Source of the DNA: Amycolatopsis iheyensis
Lineage (GTDB): Bacteria; Actinomycetota; Actinomycetes; Mycobacteriales; Pseudonocardiaceae
DNA length: 64,000 nt
Reading direction: 5' to 3'
Assembly (NCBI RefSeq): GCF_024703995.1
Contig: NZ_JAMXQV010000004.1
Span: 434,001-498,000 of the forward strand
Shown here: piece after piece, positions 39,746 through 49,749 of the stretch
How positions within the stretch are numbered: position 1 is the first letter of the stretch
How the letters are laid out: each line of letters begins with the position of its first letter
Program-made: the position numbers and the translations under genes
Notes under the pieces: model-generated
What the model saw: only the letters and a program-made list of their open reading frames with translations
Told to the model about the DNA's origin: nothing
The model's database searches: none

Positions 39746-40731
39746 GCCGCGACGGCTCCCGGCTTGCCGTCTTCGGCAGGCGGGGCCAGCTCGAGCTTGG
39801 CCTTCTGCGTGGCCTCGAACTCGATCCGCGCCTTGTTCGAGAAGTGCAGGGCCCACAGGAACGCCCCGCGGATCAGGCACACCGTCGCGGTGGCCAGGAA
39901 CAGCCCGTAAGCCACGTGCACGGCGGTGAAGAACCCGTACGTGAGGGCCACCCCGGCGCCGAACGCGAACTGCGACGCCGGTTTCGACGGCGAGGTGCCG
40001 GGGTCGGTCACCATGTAGTTCGTGTAGAGCACGAACGCGATCCCGGTGGCCATCCCCAGCGCGCCGGGGATGGCGGTGCCGAACAGGAAGCCGCGCAGCA
40101 CGGCCTGGATCACGAAGAAGCTCAGCCACCCCGCGATGAGGAACACGCGGCCGGTGAGCATCGCGTTGAGCATCGTGCCCGACGCCAGGATGACGCCGAC
40201 GATCAGCCAGCCGACCCAGGTGTCGACCTTCTCGCTGAAGTGGTACGGCGGGGCGATGCTGGCCCACGGGAACACCAGCAGGATGATCGTGATGCCGAAG
40301 TTCGACGGGTTCATGTAGTGCCGCATCCGGCCGTACACCGGGGCTTGCAGGACCCACTTGGCACCGACCGCGACGACCACGCCGAAGACCATGACCAGCC
40401 AGCGGTCGTTGACGTAGGTGAGCATGTTCAGCGCGAGCCCGGTGATGTGCGCCGGGAACAGGAACTCCACCAGGCCGCGGAACCCGTTGCCGCGGAAGCG
40501 CACTTCGCGGTGGGTCACCCGGGCGTTGATGGTCTCCAGGGCGATCTCGGTGGTGTACGCGGTCGCCAGCGCGAGGAACGGGTACAGCCACGGCTGCTCG
40601 AAGCCGAGCACGGTGTAGCCCAGGATGTTGAAGATGGTGATCGAGATCGCGAACCGCCTCAGCGCGGTGACGACCTTGTTCGTCCGTTTCGGTGGTGCGG
40701 TGTCCACTTTGGTCAGGTTGGGGGTAGCCAT
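39742..40731 (-). CDS. unbU: Enediyne membrane protein UnbU (RnfD-like)
   Basis: A 329-residue integral membrane protein with about eight to nine helices, the UnbU (E5) member of the conserved enediyne cassette. It resembles RnfD/NqrB-type proteins of electron-transport complexes: YMNPSNFGITIILLVFPW aligns with their NP...G segment, and TSPSKPASQFAFG follows. The N-terminal ~25 residues are cytoplasmic and basic, and the C-terminal tail (FSNKARIEFEATQKAKLE) is charged. It begins five bases after the unbV stop. The conserved function is not settled; an electron-transfer or transport step at the membrane with UnbV is the favoured inference. Confidence 0.92.
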   Translation of the reverse strand: MATPNLTKVDTAPPKRTNKVVTALRRFAISITIFNILGYTVLGFEQPWLYPFLALATAYTTEIALETINARVTHREVRFRGNGFRGLVEFLFPAHITGLALNMLTYVNDRWLVMVFGVVVAVGAKWVLQAPVYGRMRHYMNPSNFGITIILLVFPWASIAPPYHFSEKVDTWVGWLIVGVILASGTMLNAMLTGRVFLIAGWLSFFVIQAVLRGFLFGTAIPGALGMATGIAFVLYTNYMVTDPGTSPSKPASQFAFGAGVALTYGFFTAVHVAYGLFLATATVCLIRGAFLWALHFSNKARIEFEATQKAKLELAPPAEDGKPGAVAA

Positions 40732-40736
40732 GCCGG

Positions 40737-42710
40737 TCACATCTCTTCCGTCGCCGTGGAGCCGAGCCGGTACATGTGGCAGCCGGGCTGCAGCTTCAGG
40801 TCCTGGGTCCGCACCTGCCCGGTGCGGTCCCGCCACTGCAGGTGCACGTCGAGCGGGCCTTGGACGTCGTGGCCGAGCCCGATCTGGACGTCGAAGCTGC
40901 GCCGGCCGGCCTCGCCGCTGCTGCCGTCGACCCGGCCGAGGTACTTCTTGCCGTCCGAGGTCGTCACGGTGGCCTGGGCGCCGATCGCCGGGTTGCCGGC
41001 CGCGGGCAGCGTGCCCGGGGCCACCGGGGCGTCGGTGGTCAGCTTCAGCTGCAGGTACTTGCCGGGGTTCGGGCTGTCGTTGTGGTAGAAGATCGGCGCT
41101 TCGTACTGCCGCGCCACCGCGAACTCGGGCAGGCCGTCGCCGTCGGTGTCGCCGACGCCGATGCCGCGGGTGGGCACGGGAACCGCCAGTCCCAGCTGCG
41201 GCGCGAGGTCGGTGTACCGGCCGTCCGCGCTCTTCGCGAAGAAGTGCAGGGTCTGGTCGCCGGCGATGTCGTCGCCGGCGCGGGCGTTCGGCCACCAGAA
41301 CGGGTTGGACACCAGGCCGTCGTGCGCCGTGGCGAGCTCCTGCAGGTTGGGCCAGCGGTTGACCTGGCCCTTGACGAACCCGGTCGCCTGCGCGATCTGG
41401 TTCTCGCCGCTGTTGTTGAAGTCCTGGATCTTGACGTCCCAGCCCCAGCCGGACCAGGCGGTTCCGTCGCTCCCGCTCTTGTCCTCGAACGGCGCGACCC
41501 CGCCGGCCAGCTGCTTGCGCAGGTCCGCGGCGTCCTTCGCGGTGTTCATGAACTGGAAGTTCGACTCTTCGATGCCCCACGACGTGGTGATGTTGCTGAC
41601 GAACAGGTCGTAGAGCCCGTCGTGGTTCAGGTCGCCGAAGTCGACGCCCATGCCCTTGAAGGAGTCGTTGCCCAGCACCTTCGACTTCGGGTCGGTGACC
41701 CCACGGACGCCGGTGACCTCGCCGAGCTGGATGTGGCCCGGCGTGGACTTGTTGTACAGCAGGTGGTCGTGCCCGAAGTCGTTGGCGATGTAGAGCTCCG
41801 GCAGGTTGTCGCCGTCGACGTCGGTGGCGCTGGAGGCCAGCGTCCAGCCGAGGCGTGCCTTCTCCGGGATGCCCTCGGAGGCGTCGACGAACTGCGCGCT
41901 CGGGTTCGCCCCGGCCGTGGCCCCGTTCCAGCGGAAGATGTACTTGCCGCCGGAGTTCACCGCGTGCGACATCGACTGGTTCATCGTGACGCCGCCGTCG
42001 GCGTTCGGGTCGAGGACCTTGCTGTCCGGGAAGTAGTTCCCGACGAAGACGTCGACGTGCCCGTCGCCGTCGAAGTCGCCGATGGTCACCGAGTCGGTGT
42101 TCCACATCGGACCGGTGTACTTGCCGTCCGGGCCGCGGTTGTCGCCCGGCACCAGCTCGGTCGGCTGGAAGGCCGAGGCGTCGAACTTCGTCGCGTTGGC
42201 CTTCTGCAGGAACAGGACCGGGGTGCGGCCCCAGTAGTAGGCCAGGATGTCGGTCCGGCCGTCTTCGTTGTAGTCACCGGGGACGCAGCCCATCGGCGCC
42301 ATGTGGTCCCACGTCGGCAGGGTCGGCGCGGGATCGAGCGCGAAGGGCGCGTACCGCGGGCCGGAGTCCGGCGTCGGCGTGATGACGACCTGGTCGCTAC
42401 GGGTGTCGACGAGGCAGAGGTCGTTGGCCTTGCCGCTGCCGCTGATGTCGTTGATCGCGACCGCGGCGCCGACCGACGAGATCCACGCGGAGATGTTCTC
42501 GTACGCCTTGTTCACCGTCCGGATCGACTGCGACTTGTTCGCCGCGGGCAAGGCGATCGTCATCGGCGTGAAGTGGAACTTGCCCGCCATCGAGTCCTGT
42601 TCTGCGGCCGAGACACCGGGCAGGCGCGCGACCAGGAACAGGCTGATCATCAGCGCCAGCGCCACGATGCCCGCCAGCTGCTTGCGCAGCCGGCCCAAGG
42701 TCGCGGTCAT
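40737..42710 (-). CDS. unbV: Enediyne protein UnbV (secreted FG-GAP/ASPIC-UnbV protein)
   Basis: A 657-residue exported protein. A signal or anchor stretch (basic LRKQ, hydrophobic core, VSAAEQ cleavage-like site near residue 35) leads into a beta-propeller with calcium-type loops: DYNEDGRTDILAY, GDFDGDGHVDVFVGNY, DVDGDNLPELYIAN, DLNHDGLYDLFVSN and DTDGDGLPEFAVAR. The C-terminal ASPIC/UnbV domain has GAQATVTTSDGKKYLGRV and LQPGCHMYRLG. It is the E4 member of the minimal enediyne set. The start overlaps the unbL-type stop (ATGA). An extracytoplasmic role is implied by the signal; the reaction is unknown. Confidence 0.93.
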   Translation of the reverse strand: MTATLGRLRKQLAGIVALALMISLFLVARLPGVSAAEQDSMAGKFHFTPMTIALPAANKSQSIRTVNKAYENISAWISSVGAAVAINDISGSGKANDLCLVDTRSDQVVITPTPDSGPRYAPFALDPAPTLPTWDHMAPMGCVPGDYNEDGRTDILAYYWGRTPVLFLQKANATKFDASAFQPTELVPGDNRGPDGKYTGPMWNTDSVTIGDFDGDGHVDVFVGNYFPDSKVLDPNADGGVTMNQSMSHAVNSGGKYIFRWNGATAGANPSAQFVDASEGIPEKARLGWTLASSATDVDGDNLPELYIANDFGHDHLLYNKSTPGHIQLGEVTGVRGVTDPKSKVLGNDSFKGMGVDFGDLNHDGLYDLFVSNITTSWGIEESNFQFMNTAKDAADLRKQLAGGVAPFEDKSGSDGTAWSGWGWDVKIQDFNNSGENQIAQATGFVKGQVNRWPNLQELATAHDGLVSNPFWWPNARAGDDIAGDQTLHFFAKSADGRYTDLAPQLGLAVPVPTRGIGVGDTDGDGLPEFAVARQYEAPIFYHNDSPNPGKYLQLKLTTDAPVAPGTLPAAGNPAIGAQATVTTSDGKKYLGRVDGSSGEAGRRSFDVQIGLGHDVQGPLDVHLQWRDRTGQVRTQDLKLQPGCHMYRLGSTATEEM

Positions 42711-43690
42711 TCGTGCCCACCTCCGTGCGTGAGGATTTCGTCGGCGATCCGCCGCCGCCAGATTTCGAACGCCGGGACGTCGTCACCGTCGACGACCACC
42801 GCCGGCCGGACCTCTTGGGTGATGGCCGCCGCGCGCTCGGCCGGGAGCCCGCAGATCGCCCGGGTCGCCATCTCGGTCTCCGGGATCATCAGGCCCGCGC
42901 GCACCCGGCACTCGGCGGCGAAGGCGCTTCCCTGCGCCAGCGGCCCGTGGTGGATGCCGGCCCGGTCGACCAGTTCCGCCAGCTCGTCGGCGGTGACCCC
43001 GCACGCGTAGGTCGAGGCCAGCCCGACCCCGGCGTAGAGGTCGCCGTGGCGCGACTCGGGGAACTGTTCGATCGTCTTGGTCACCAGGGCGACGTCGGTG
43101 CCGCAGATGAACCACAGCGCCCGGCCGATGCCCTGGTCGATGGCCCGCAGCGCGTAGCCGGCGTAGCGCCGGTCCGGCCACGGGAAGTCCCGGTCCTGGT
43201 GCTGCTGCCCGATGTACTTGCCGGTCTTGAAGTACGCCTGGTGGAAGCCGTAGCCGTCGAGCAGCAGCCAGCGCAGCAGCGGGTCGAACGCCGAAGCCTT
43301 GGGCCACGCGAAGCGCGGGAGCCGGGCCATCGCCCAGCCGACGCCGACGTAGATGATGTAGTCGTGCCGCTCGCCGGGGCCGGCCAGGAATTCGGCGGTG
43401 TTCGTGCTTTTGCCGAAGGGCAGCCCGTCGAGCACCCCGTAGCCCATTCCGGCGCCCTCGTAGGCGAATCCGCGGAACTGCGGCTCGATTTCTTCGAGCC
43501 ATCCTTCGGCCTGCTCGGCCGACTTCGCCTCGACGGCGTGCGCGTACCCGAGGAGGAACTTCTCCCCGATCGTCTCGAGCCGTTCTTGCGCGGCCGGGCT
43601 CTTCCGGTGGAAACCACGCTTTTCCAGCGAGGTCTCCGCGACGTTCGGTGTCAGGATGCGCCGTCTGACCGTGCGCCAACCATTGCCCAA
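42707..43690 (-). CDS. unbL: Enediyne protein, DUF1702 / UnbL type, copy A
   Basis: A 327-residue soluble protein of the DUF1702 family, the E3/UnbL member of the enediyne cassette. Signature stretches: FRGFAYEGAGMGYGVLD, WLLLDGYGFHQAYFKT, IDQGIGRALWFICGTD and GDLYAGVGLASTYACG. Start codon appears to be TTG with AAGGGGG eight bases upstream, because no ATG or GTG fits the expected N-terminus (GWRTVRRRIL). The end overlaps unbV by ATGA. The fold and reaction are unknown. Compared with copy B it keeps the same blocks with many substitutions, so the duplication is old. Confidence 0.9.
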   Translation of the reverse strand: MGNGWRTVRRRILTPNVAETSLEKRGFHRKSPAAQERLETIGEKFLLGYAHAVEAKSAEQAEGWLEEIEPQFRGFAYEGAGMGYGVLDGLPFGKSTNTAEFLAGPGERHDYIIYVGVGWAMARLPRFAWPKASAFDPLLRWLLLDGYGFHQAYFKTGKYIGQQHQDRDFPWPDRRYAGYALRAIDQGIGRALWFICGTDVALVTKTIEQFPESRHGDLYAGVGLASTYACGVTADELAELVDRAGIHHGPLAQGSAFAAECRVRAGLMIPETEMATRAICGLPAERAAAITQEVRPAVVVDGDDVPAFEIWRRRIADEILTHGGGHE

Positions 43691-43792
43691 CGCACTCGCC
43701 CCCTTACGGGTCGGAAAGGATGTGGTTCAGTTCATCGGTTCTACGGTCACAGATTCGCTGATCAGCGGTCTACTCCACGGTTGCGTGCGACG

Positions 43793-44788
43793 TCAGCTCG
43801 CGAGCCGGCCCGCCGCCGGGCGGAACTCCGCCCGGATCCGCTCCCGCCACAGTTCGTACGGCGGCTCCGGGCCGTCGTCGCCGTCGGCCCGCTCGGTGCG
43901 GTCCGCGAGGTCCTGCGCGTCGCCGACGGACAGGTCGGCGAGGACCCCGGCCGCGAGGTGGGTGTGGGCGGGCACGTACGACGCATACGTCCGCGCCTTG
44001 ACCGCGAACACCGCGCCGAGCGCGAGCTCGTCGTGGTATTCCCCGGCCGCCCGGCGAAGCCGCGCGAGGCCGTTCTGGTCGCTGCCGCCGGCGAACGTCG
44101 CCGCCAGTCCGACGCCGCTCCACAGGTCCGCCCGGCGGTGCTCGGCGAACCGCCCGACCGCCTCGGCGACGGCCCCCGCGTCCCCGCCGTGGATGAACCA
44201 CAGCGCCCGGCCGACACCCTGGTCGAACGCCCGGCGGAAGTACTCCGGGCGCCCGGCCCACGGGTAGGGCACCGGCTCGGCCTGCCCGTCGACCCACTTC
44301 GCCGTGTCGAAGTAGGCCCGGTCGAAGCCGTAGCCGTCGACGGCGAGCCAGCTCATCACCGGGTGGTAGGCGACCCCGGTCAGCTCGGGCAGGATGTTCT
44401 TCCACAGTGGACGCGGCAGCCGCGCCATCGCGAAGCCGATCCCGATGTAGGTCAGGAAGATGTGCCGCTTCCCCGGGCCTTCCAGCAATGCGCGCGTGCG
44501 CTCACGGCCACCGCCCGGCATCGCGTCGAGGATGGTGTACCCCATGGTGGCGCCCTCGTAGGCGAACCCGCGCTGCTCGGGCTCCACCAGCGCGAGGCGG
44601 CGCTCGATCTCCCACAGCGAAGCGCCTTCGATGGCCCATTCGAACCCGCACACCACCGCCTGCGGCACGGCCTCCAGCCGGGCGGTTGCGTCGGTGTGCG
44701 TGACCGGGAAGCCCCGTTCGGCGAAACCGACGGAGGCCAGTGACGGCGCCAGCGCCCGTTTGCGCAGCACGCCAAGGAAAGTCGACAT
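43793..44788 (-). CDS. Enediyne protein, DUF1702 / UnbL type, copy B
   Basis: A 331-residue second DUF1702 protein. It shows QRGFAYEGATMGYTILD, WLAVDGYGFDRAYFDT, FDQGVGRALWFIHGGD and ADLWSGVGLAATFAGG, in register with copy A. It is separated from copy A by 102 bases, unlike the overlapping genes downstream, so it might have a different transcript level. The C-terminal stretch differs (PEPPYELWRERIRAEF). The usual cassette has one such gene, so this is a paralogue with a possible second substrate or a heteromer partner. Confidence 0.9.
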   Translation of the reverse strand: MSTFLGVLRKRALAPSLASVGFAERGFPVTHTDATARLEAVPQAVVCGFEWAIEGASLWEIERRLALVEPEQRGFAYEGATMGYTILDAMPGGGRERTRALLEGPGKRHIFLTYIGIGFAMARLPRPLWKNILPELTGVAYHPVMSWLAVDGYGFDRAYFDTAKWVDGQAEPVPYPWAGRPEYFRRAFDQGVGRALWFIHGGDAGAVAEAVGRFAEHRRADLWSGVGLAATFAGGSDQNGLARLRRAAGEYHDELALGAVFAVKARTYASYVPAHTHLAAGVLADLSVGDAQDLADRTERADGDDGPEPPYELWRERIRAEFRPAAGRLAS

Positions 44789-44815
44789 CGGATTCCTTCG
44801 TGGTAGTCGGAACGG

Positions 44816-45745
44816 TCAGGCGACGGCGCGGAGCTGGGTTCGCTGGGCAGTCAGCGCCCGCTGGTCGGCGAGCGACTGCCGGGTCGCCAGCGTGATGGCG
44901 ATCGGCGGGTCGGTCAGGGCCGGCGGACGCAGCCGCGCGGTCACCTCCGACGGCTCGAACTCCGTCACGGTCGCCAGCGCCGTGGCGATGGTGAACGCCG
45001 GGCCGGCCTGGGCGTCGCGGACGGAACCGTGGTCGGCGACCGCGATCACCGTCCAGGTGCCCTCGGGCACGCCGTCGATGACCAGGTCCGCGGACCGCGC
45101 CTCGGCCACGCTGCCGAAAGCCACGGGCCCGGTCTGCGGCACCGAGTCGGCGAACACGCCGACGAGCAGGTTGGCCGGTGTGGCGTGCGGCGGCATGTCC
45201 ACCCGCACGGTCAGCCGCCCGCCACCCGGCTCCAGCGGCGGCCGGGTGCTCCCGGCCGCCTCACGCAGGGAACGCAGGGACGGCAGCCGCTGGAAGTGCG
45301 CCGAACGCGCCACCAGCAGTTCACCGACCTCCGGCTCGCGGTACTCGGTCGGGGTCATCCCGACCGTCCGGAGGAACCGGCTCGTGAACGTCCCCACGCT
45401 GCTGTAGCCGACGCTGCAGACGATGTCCGACACCGTGAGCGAGGTGGTCAGGAGCAACCGCTTCGCTTCGAAAAGCCTTACGGCGGTGAGAAACCGCCCC
45501 GGCGTCACCCCCGTCGCCTTGGCGAAGATCCGAGAGAAGTGGAACGGGCTCACGTACACCTCGGACGACAGCGCGGAGAGCGTGATCGGCTCGAAGTACC
45601 GCTCGAGGATCAGCTCGATGGCACGGAGCACAGCGGGCTGGACGTGCCTTTCCCCGCCCGGTTCCGGCCCCCACGCACTCCGGTCCATTCCCGCCGACGG
45701 CCCGGCCCCGTCGGCACTCCCGGACGCAATCGATCGTAAGATCAT
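44816..45745 (-). CDS. AraC-family transcriptional regulator
   Basis: A 309-residue regulator with the AraC DNA-binding domain at the N-terminal side (about 35-145): ITLSALSSEVYVSPFHFSRIF and LTVSDIVCSVGYSSVGTFTSRFLRTVGMTPTEYR, two helix-turn-helix units. The remaining ~160 residues form a beta-rich C-terminal domain of unknown ligand (LTVRVDMPPHATPANLLVGVF). The domain order is inverted relative to classical AraC. The product of 55821 has the same order and similar C-terminal motif. It lies immediately upstream of the enediyne operon on the same strand, so it probably controls that operon; divergent SARP gene opposite. Confidence 0.88.
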   Translation of the reverse strand: MILRSIASGSADGAGPSAGMDRSAWGPEPGGERHVQPAVLRAIELILERYFEPITLSALSSEVYVSPFHFSRIFAKATGVTPGRFLTAVRLFEAKRLLLTTSLTVSDIVCSVGYSSVGTFTSRFLRTVGMTPTEYREPEVGELLVARSAHFQRLPSLRSLREAAGSTRPPLEPGGGRLTVRVDMPPHATPANLLVGVFADSVPQTGPVAFGSVAEARSADLVIDGVPEGTWTVIAVADHGSVRDAQAGPAFTIATALATVTEFEPSEVTARLRPPALTDPPIAITLATRQSLADQRALTAQRTQLRAVA

Positions 45746-46247
45746 CAGTCCAACCTCGAATTCCTACCGACGTCAATTCCCTCTCAGCCAGGTAAGACGG
45801 CACTCCTCGTAGGTCGGTGGATGTCCGATGGAGGGCCGGAAGAAGCCGCCGGAGCGACCGGGTGGCACCACTGTGAACCGCCCGGCCGCGGAATGCGAAA
45901 TGCATACCCCGGACCATGCGCGGCCCCCATGACAGTGCGGCGATCGGGGGGTTGCGGCGAGTGAGGGCGCCCACATTCCGCCCACGCGCGACGGCCGTGG
46001 AGATCAGGACCTGCGGATTTGCCGGGCGGTGGCGGCTCACCAAACGTGCGAGGTGCCCGAAGAAAGATGTGCGGGACGCACGGGACCGCCCCCAGAAACA
46101 CATCTTGATCCTGGTGGACGGCTCACTGGCTGCGGACCCCCCGCTCTGACACTGTCGAAAACGGACAGCCCGGGGCCGGCGATCCGACCCGCTCGGTTGT
46201 ACTGGGGAATTCAAGACATCGCAGCGGGAACACTGGAGGTGCCCGGA
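45746..46247. promoter_or_regulatory. Divergent regulatory region, araC-type / SARP
   Basis: About 500 bases with no credible gene between divergent regulators. It must hold the promoters of the enediyne operon side and of the SARP. A short inverted repeat, CTGTC-N7-GACAG, lies at 46152-46168, about 80 bases before the SARP start; it could be an operator but is only five bases per arm. The SARP ribosome site GGAGGT is at its right end. Confidence 0.5.
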
Positions 46248-47084
46248 ATGTACTCCGCGAAGAACCTGTCGGACGATCCGGTCGCCGTGCCGGACCGCCC
46301 CGGGGAGCCGGCCGCCAACGGCGTCCGGTTCACCGTTCTCGGCCCGCTGGGCATCCTGCGCGACGGGGTCGACCACACCCCCACCACGCCGAAGCTGCTT
46401 CAGCTGCTGGCTCTGCTGGTCCTTTCACCCGGCAAGATGGTGCACGCCGACGCGATCGCCCAGGAGCTGTGGGCGACCAAGCCACCGCGCACCATGCGGA
46501 CCACGATGCACACCTACGTCTACCACCTCCGCCGCTACCTCGACCAGAACCGGCTGGACGGCGGTCTGGACTCGGTGCTGGTCACCAAGGCGCCCGGGTA
46601 CGTCTTCCGGATCGACCCGGCCCAGGTGGACGTCTTCCGCTTCGGGCAGCTGCAGCAGGAAGGGCAGGAGCTGCTGCGCCAGGACCGGCACGCGGCGGCC
46701 GTCGAGCGGTTGCGCGCGGCGCTGAACGTGTGGACCGGGCCGCCACTCGCCAACGTCCCGTGCGGGCCGGTGCTCCTCCCGTACACGGTCGAACTGCTGG
46801 AACAGCAACGCACCACGCTGCACATGCTCATCGAGGCCGAGATCGCCAGCGGGCACCACCGCGAGCTGATCGGCGAGCTGCGCTCGCTGACGGTGGGCAA
46901 CCCGCTGGACGAAGCGCTGCACGGGCAGCTCATGCGGGCATTGGGCCGCAGCGGCCGCCGCTCCGACGCGATGGCCGTCTACCGCACCTTGCGGCAGCGG
47001 CTGTGCGACGAACTCGGCGTCGAGCCGTGCGACGACCTCCAGCTGCTGCACCGCGACCTCATCTCCGAGGGTGACCACCGCTGA
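46248..47084 (+). CDS. SARP-family antibiotic regulator
   Basis: A 278-residue Streptomyces-antibiotic-regulatory-protein homologue. An OmpR-type winged helix (about 28-122: FTVLGPLGILRDG, TPKLLQLLALLVLSPGKMV, ELWATKPPRTMRTTMHTYVYHLRRYL) is followed by a BTAD domain (about 125-275: VDVFRFGQLQQEG, LIGELRSLTVGNPLDEALHGQLMRALGRSG). GGAGGT precedes the ATG. SARPs activate biosynthetic operons by binding direct repeats overlapping the -35 region. Its divergent location next to the enediyne operon makes it the prime candidate activator. Confidence 0.93.
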   Translation: MYSAKNLSDDPVAVPDRPGEPAANGVRFTVLGPLGILRDGVDHTPTTPKLLQLLALLVLSPGKMVHADAIAQELWATKPPRTMRTTMHTYVYHLRRYLDQNRLDGGLDSVLVTKAPGYVFRIDPAQVDVFRFGQLQQEGQELLRQDRHAAAVERLRAALNVWTGPPLANVPCGPVLLPYTVELLEQQRTTLHMLIEAEIASGHHRELIGELRSLTVGNPLDEALHGQLMRALGRSGRRSDAMAVYRTLRQRLCDELGVEPCDDLQLLHRDLISEGDHR

Positions 47085-47116
47085 CCCGTTCCACCGCAAG
47101 CACGAAGTGAGGATCA

Positions 47117-47812
47117 ATGACCGCACGCACTCGCACCTACGGCCAGTTCTGCGGACTGGCCCGCGCCATGGAGCTCATCGGGGAACGCTGGGCCCTGCTC
47201 ATCGTGCGTGACCTGGTGCTCGGCCCGAAGCGCTACACCGAACTGCAGGCCGGCTTGCCCAGGATCCCGGCGAGCGTCCTTTCGGCGCGGCTCAACGAGA
47301 TGGAGACGGCCGGGGTGATCCGCCGCCGCGTCCGCCCCGATCTCGACGCCGGCCTGGTCTACGAGCTCACCGAGTACGGCGGCGAGCTCGACCGGATCCT
47401 GCTCGACCTCGGGCTGTGGGGCGCACGGTCGCTCAGCCACCCCGGCCCGGACGACGTCTTCAGCCTGGACGCGGCGATCCTGTCGCTCTACACGACGTTC
47501 CGCAGCGACGCCGCGGCCGGCGTCAAAGTCACCTACGAAATCCAGTACCACGCCAAGATGATCGTGCACGCGATGGTCGACAACGGCACGCTCAAGGTCT
47601 CCGAGGGCCGCCACGCCGACGCCGACCTGATCATCCGCTGCGGCGCGGGCCCGGCGCTGCTGGACGTCATCGGCGGCCAGGTGAGCCCGGCGGAAGCGGT
47701 CCGGTCCGGCAGGATTTCGCTGGAGGGCGACGCACGGGACTTGGACCTGTTCGCCAGCCTGTTCCGGCTGACGACGGCACCGGAGCCCCAGGTGGGCATC
47801 GTCGTCCACTGA
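47117..47812 (+). CDS. HxlR-type winged-helix regulator with SCP2-like domain, copy 1
   Basis: A 231-residue protein. The HxlR DNA-binding domain (about 1-105) has the typical start RTYGQFCGLARAMELIGERWALLIVRDL, shown here as YGQFCGLARAMELIGERWAL and VLGPKRYTELQAGLPRIP, with LTEYGGELDRILLDLG at its end. The C-terminal part (about 115-231) resembles an SCP2-like pocket (IVHAMVDNGTLKVSEGRHAD). It begins 32 bases after the SARP gene on the same strand and is probably cotranscribed. The product of 62763 is a close, nearly gap-free paralogue. Ligand unknown. Confidence 0.9.
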   Translation: MTARTRTYGQFCGLARAMELIGERWALLIVRDLVLGPKRYTELQAGLPRIPASVLSARLNEMETAGVIRRRVRPDLDAGLVYELTEYGGELDRILLDLGLWGARSLSHPGPDDVFSLDAAILSLYTTFRSDAAAGVKVTYEIQYHAKMIVHAMVDNGTLKVSEGRHADADLIIRCGAGPALLDVIGGQVSPAEAVRSGRISLEGDARDLDLFASLFRLTTAPEPQVGIVVH

Positions 47813-47989
47813 CCGGAGCCCGGCTTGCTCGCCGAGGCGGCGCCGCACCTGAACTCCTTCTCCCGCAACAGCTCGCGACAGCCGTGGGAGAGGGCGTCGG
47901 CCGGCGTGCGCTGAGGCGGCGCACCAACTCGCCCCGGAGCGCGACGGCCGGCCACCGCTCGGCGAGCACCAACAGACCGGAACCCGGGC

Positions 47990-49221
<1,232 letters not shown>

Positions 49222-49225
<4 letters not shown>

Positions 49226-49611
49226 CCGCCGGCGAACTCGGTTTCGGTTTCCGCGTCGGCGAAGAACAGGACGGGGCGGACCTCGATGCCGAGGCCCTCG
49301 ATCCCCGCGTCCGGGATCATGGCCGCCACCTCGTACGCCCGCTCCTGGCTCGCGCACTCGACGAGGTAGTAGCCCGCGAGGAACTCCTTCGACTCGACGA
49401 ACGGGCCGTCGGTGATCGCCGGCATCCCGTCCTTGACGCGCACCACGGCGCTCTTCGCCGGCGCGTCGAGCGCCTGGGTGCTGATCATCTCGCCGGACTC
49501 CCGGATCCGGCGGATGAACTCGCCGTGGCCGGTCATCACCTCGTCCTTGGCCTGGTCGGTCAGGCCGTCCCAGACGTCCGGGTTCATGTACATCGCCAAG
49601 AGGTACTTCAT
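49222..49611 (-). CDS. YCII-related DGPF-domain protein
   Basis: A 129-residue small alpha/beta protein with the DGPF motif in ITDGPFVESKEFLAGYYLVE, the hallmark of the YCII-related group that accompanies ECF42 sigma factors. MKYLLAMYMNP is the usual N-terminus. Its stop overlaps the sigma gene's GTG by four bases, so it is made together with the sigma factor. Functions as a target or modulator of that sigma are suggested in the family but not defined. Confidence 0.92.
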
Positions 49612-49749
49612 CTTTCCGGCTCCCTCGCTCGGCGGCTCCTGAAGCCGAACATAGCCGATCCGGCACCGCAAGCTGCGAGTGGTCGGCGGCGGCGCAGCAA
49701 CGGGAGCATCGACGTTTCGGCACCCGATCACCGCCCGGAGGACGCCCCC

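Noticed and set aside
46152..46168. CTGTC-N7-GACAG as SARP operator
   Set aside because: SARPs bind direct repeats; a five-base inverted repeat is expected by chance in 500 bases. Mentioned only as a weak candidate.
47813..47989. Gene in the gap between the HxlR and sigma-factor genes
   Set aside because: Open frames there are extensions or shadows of the neighbours; nothing with a ribosome site.
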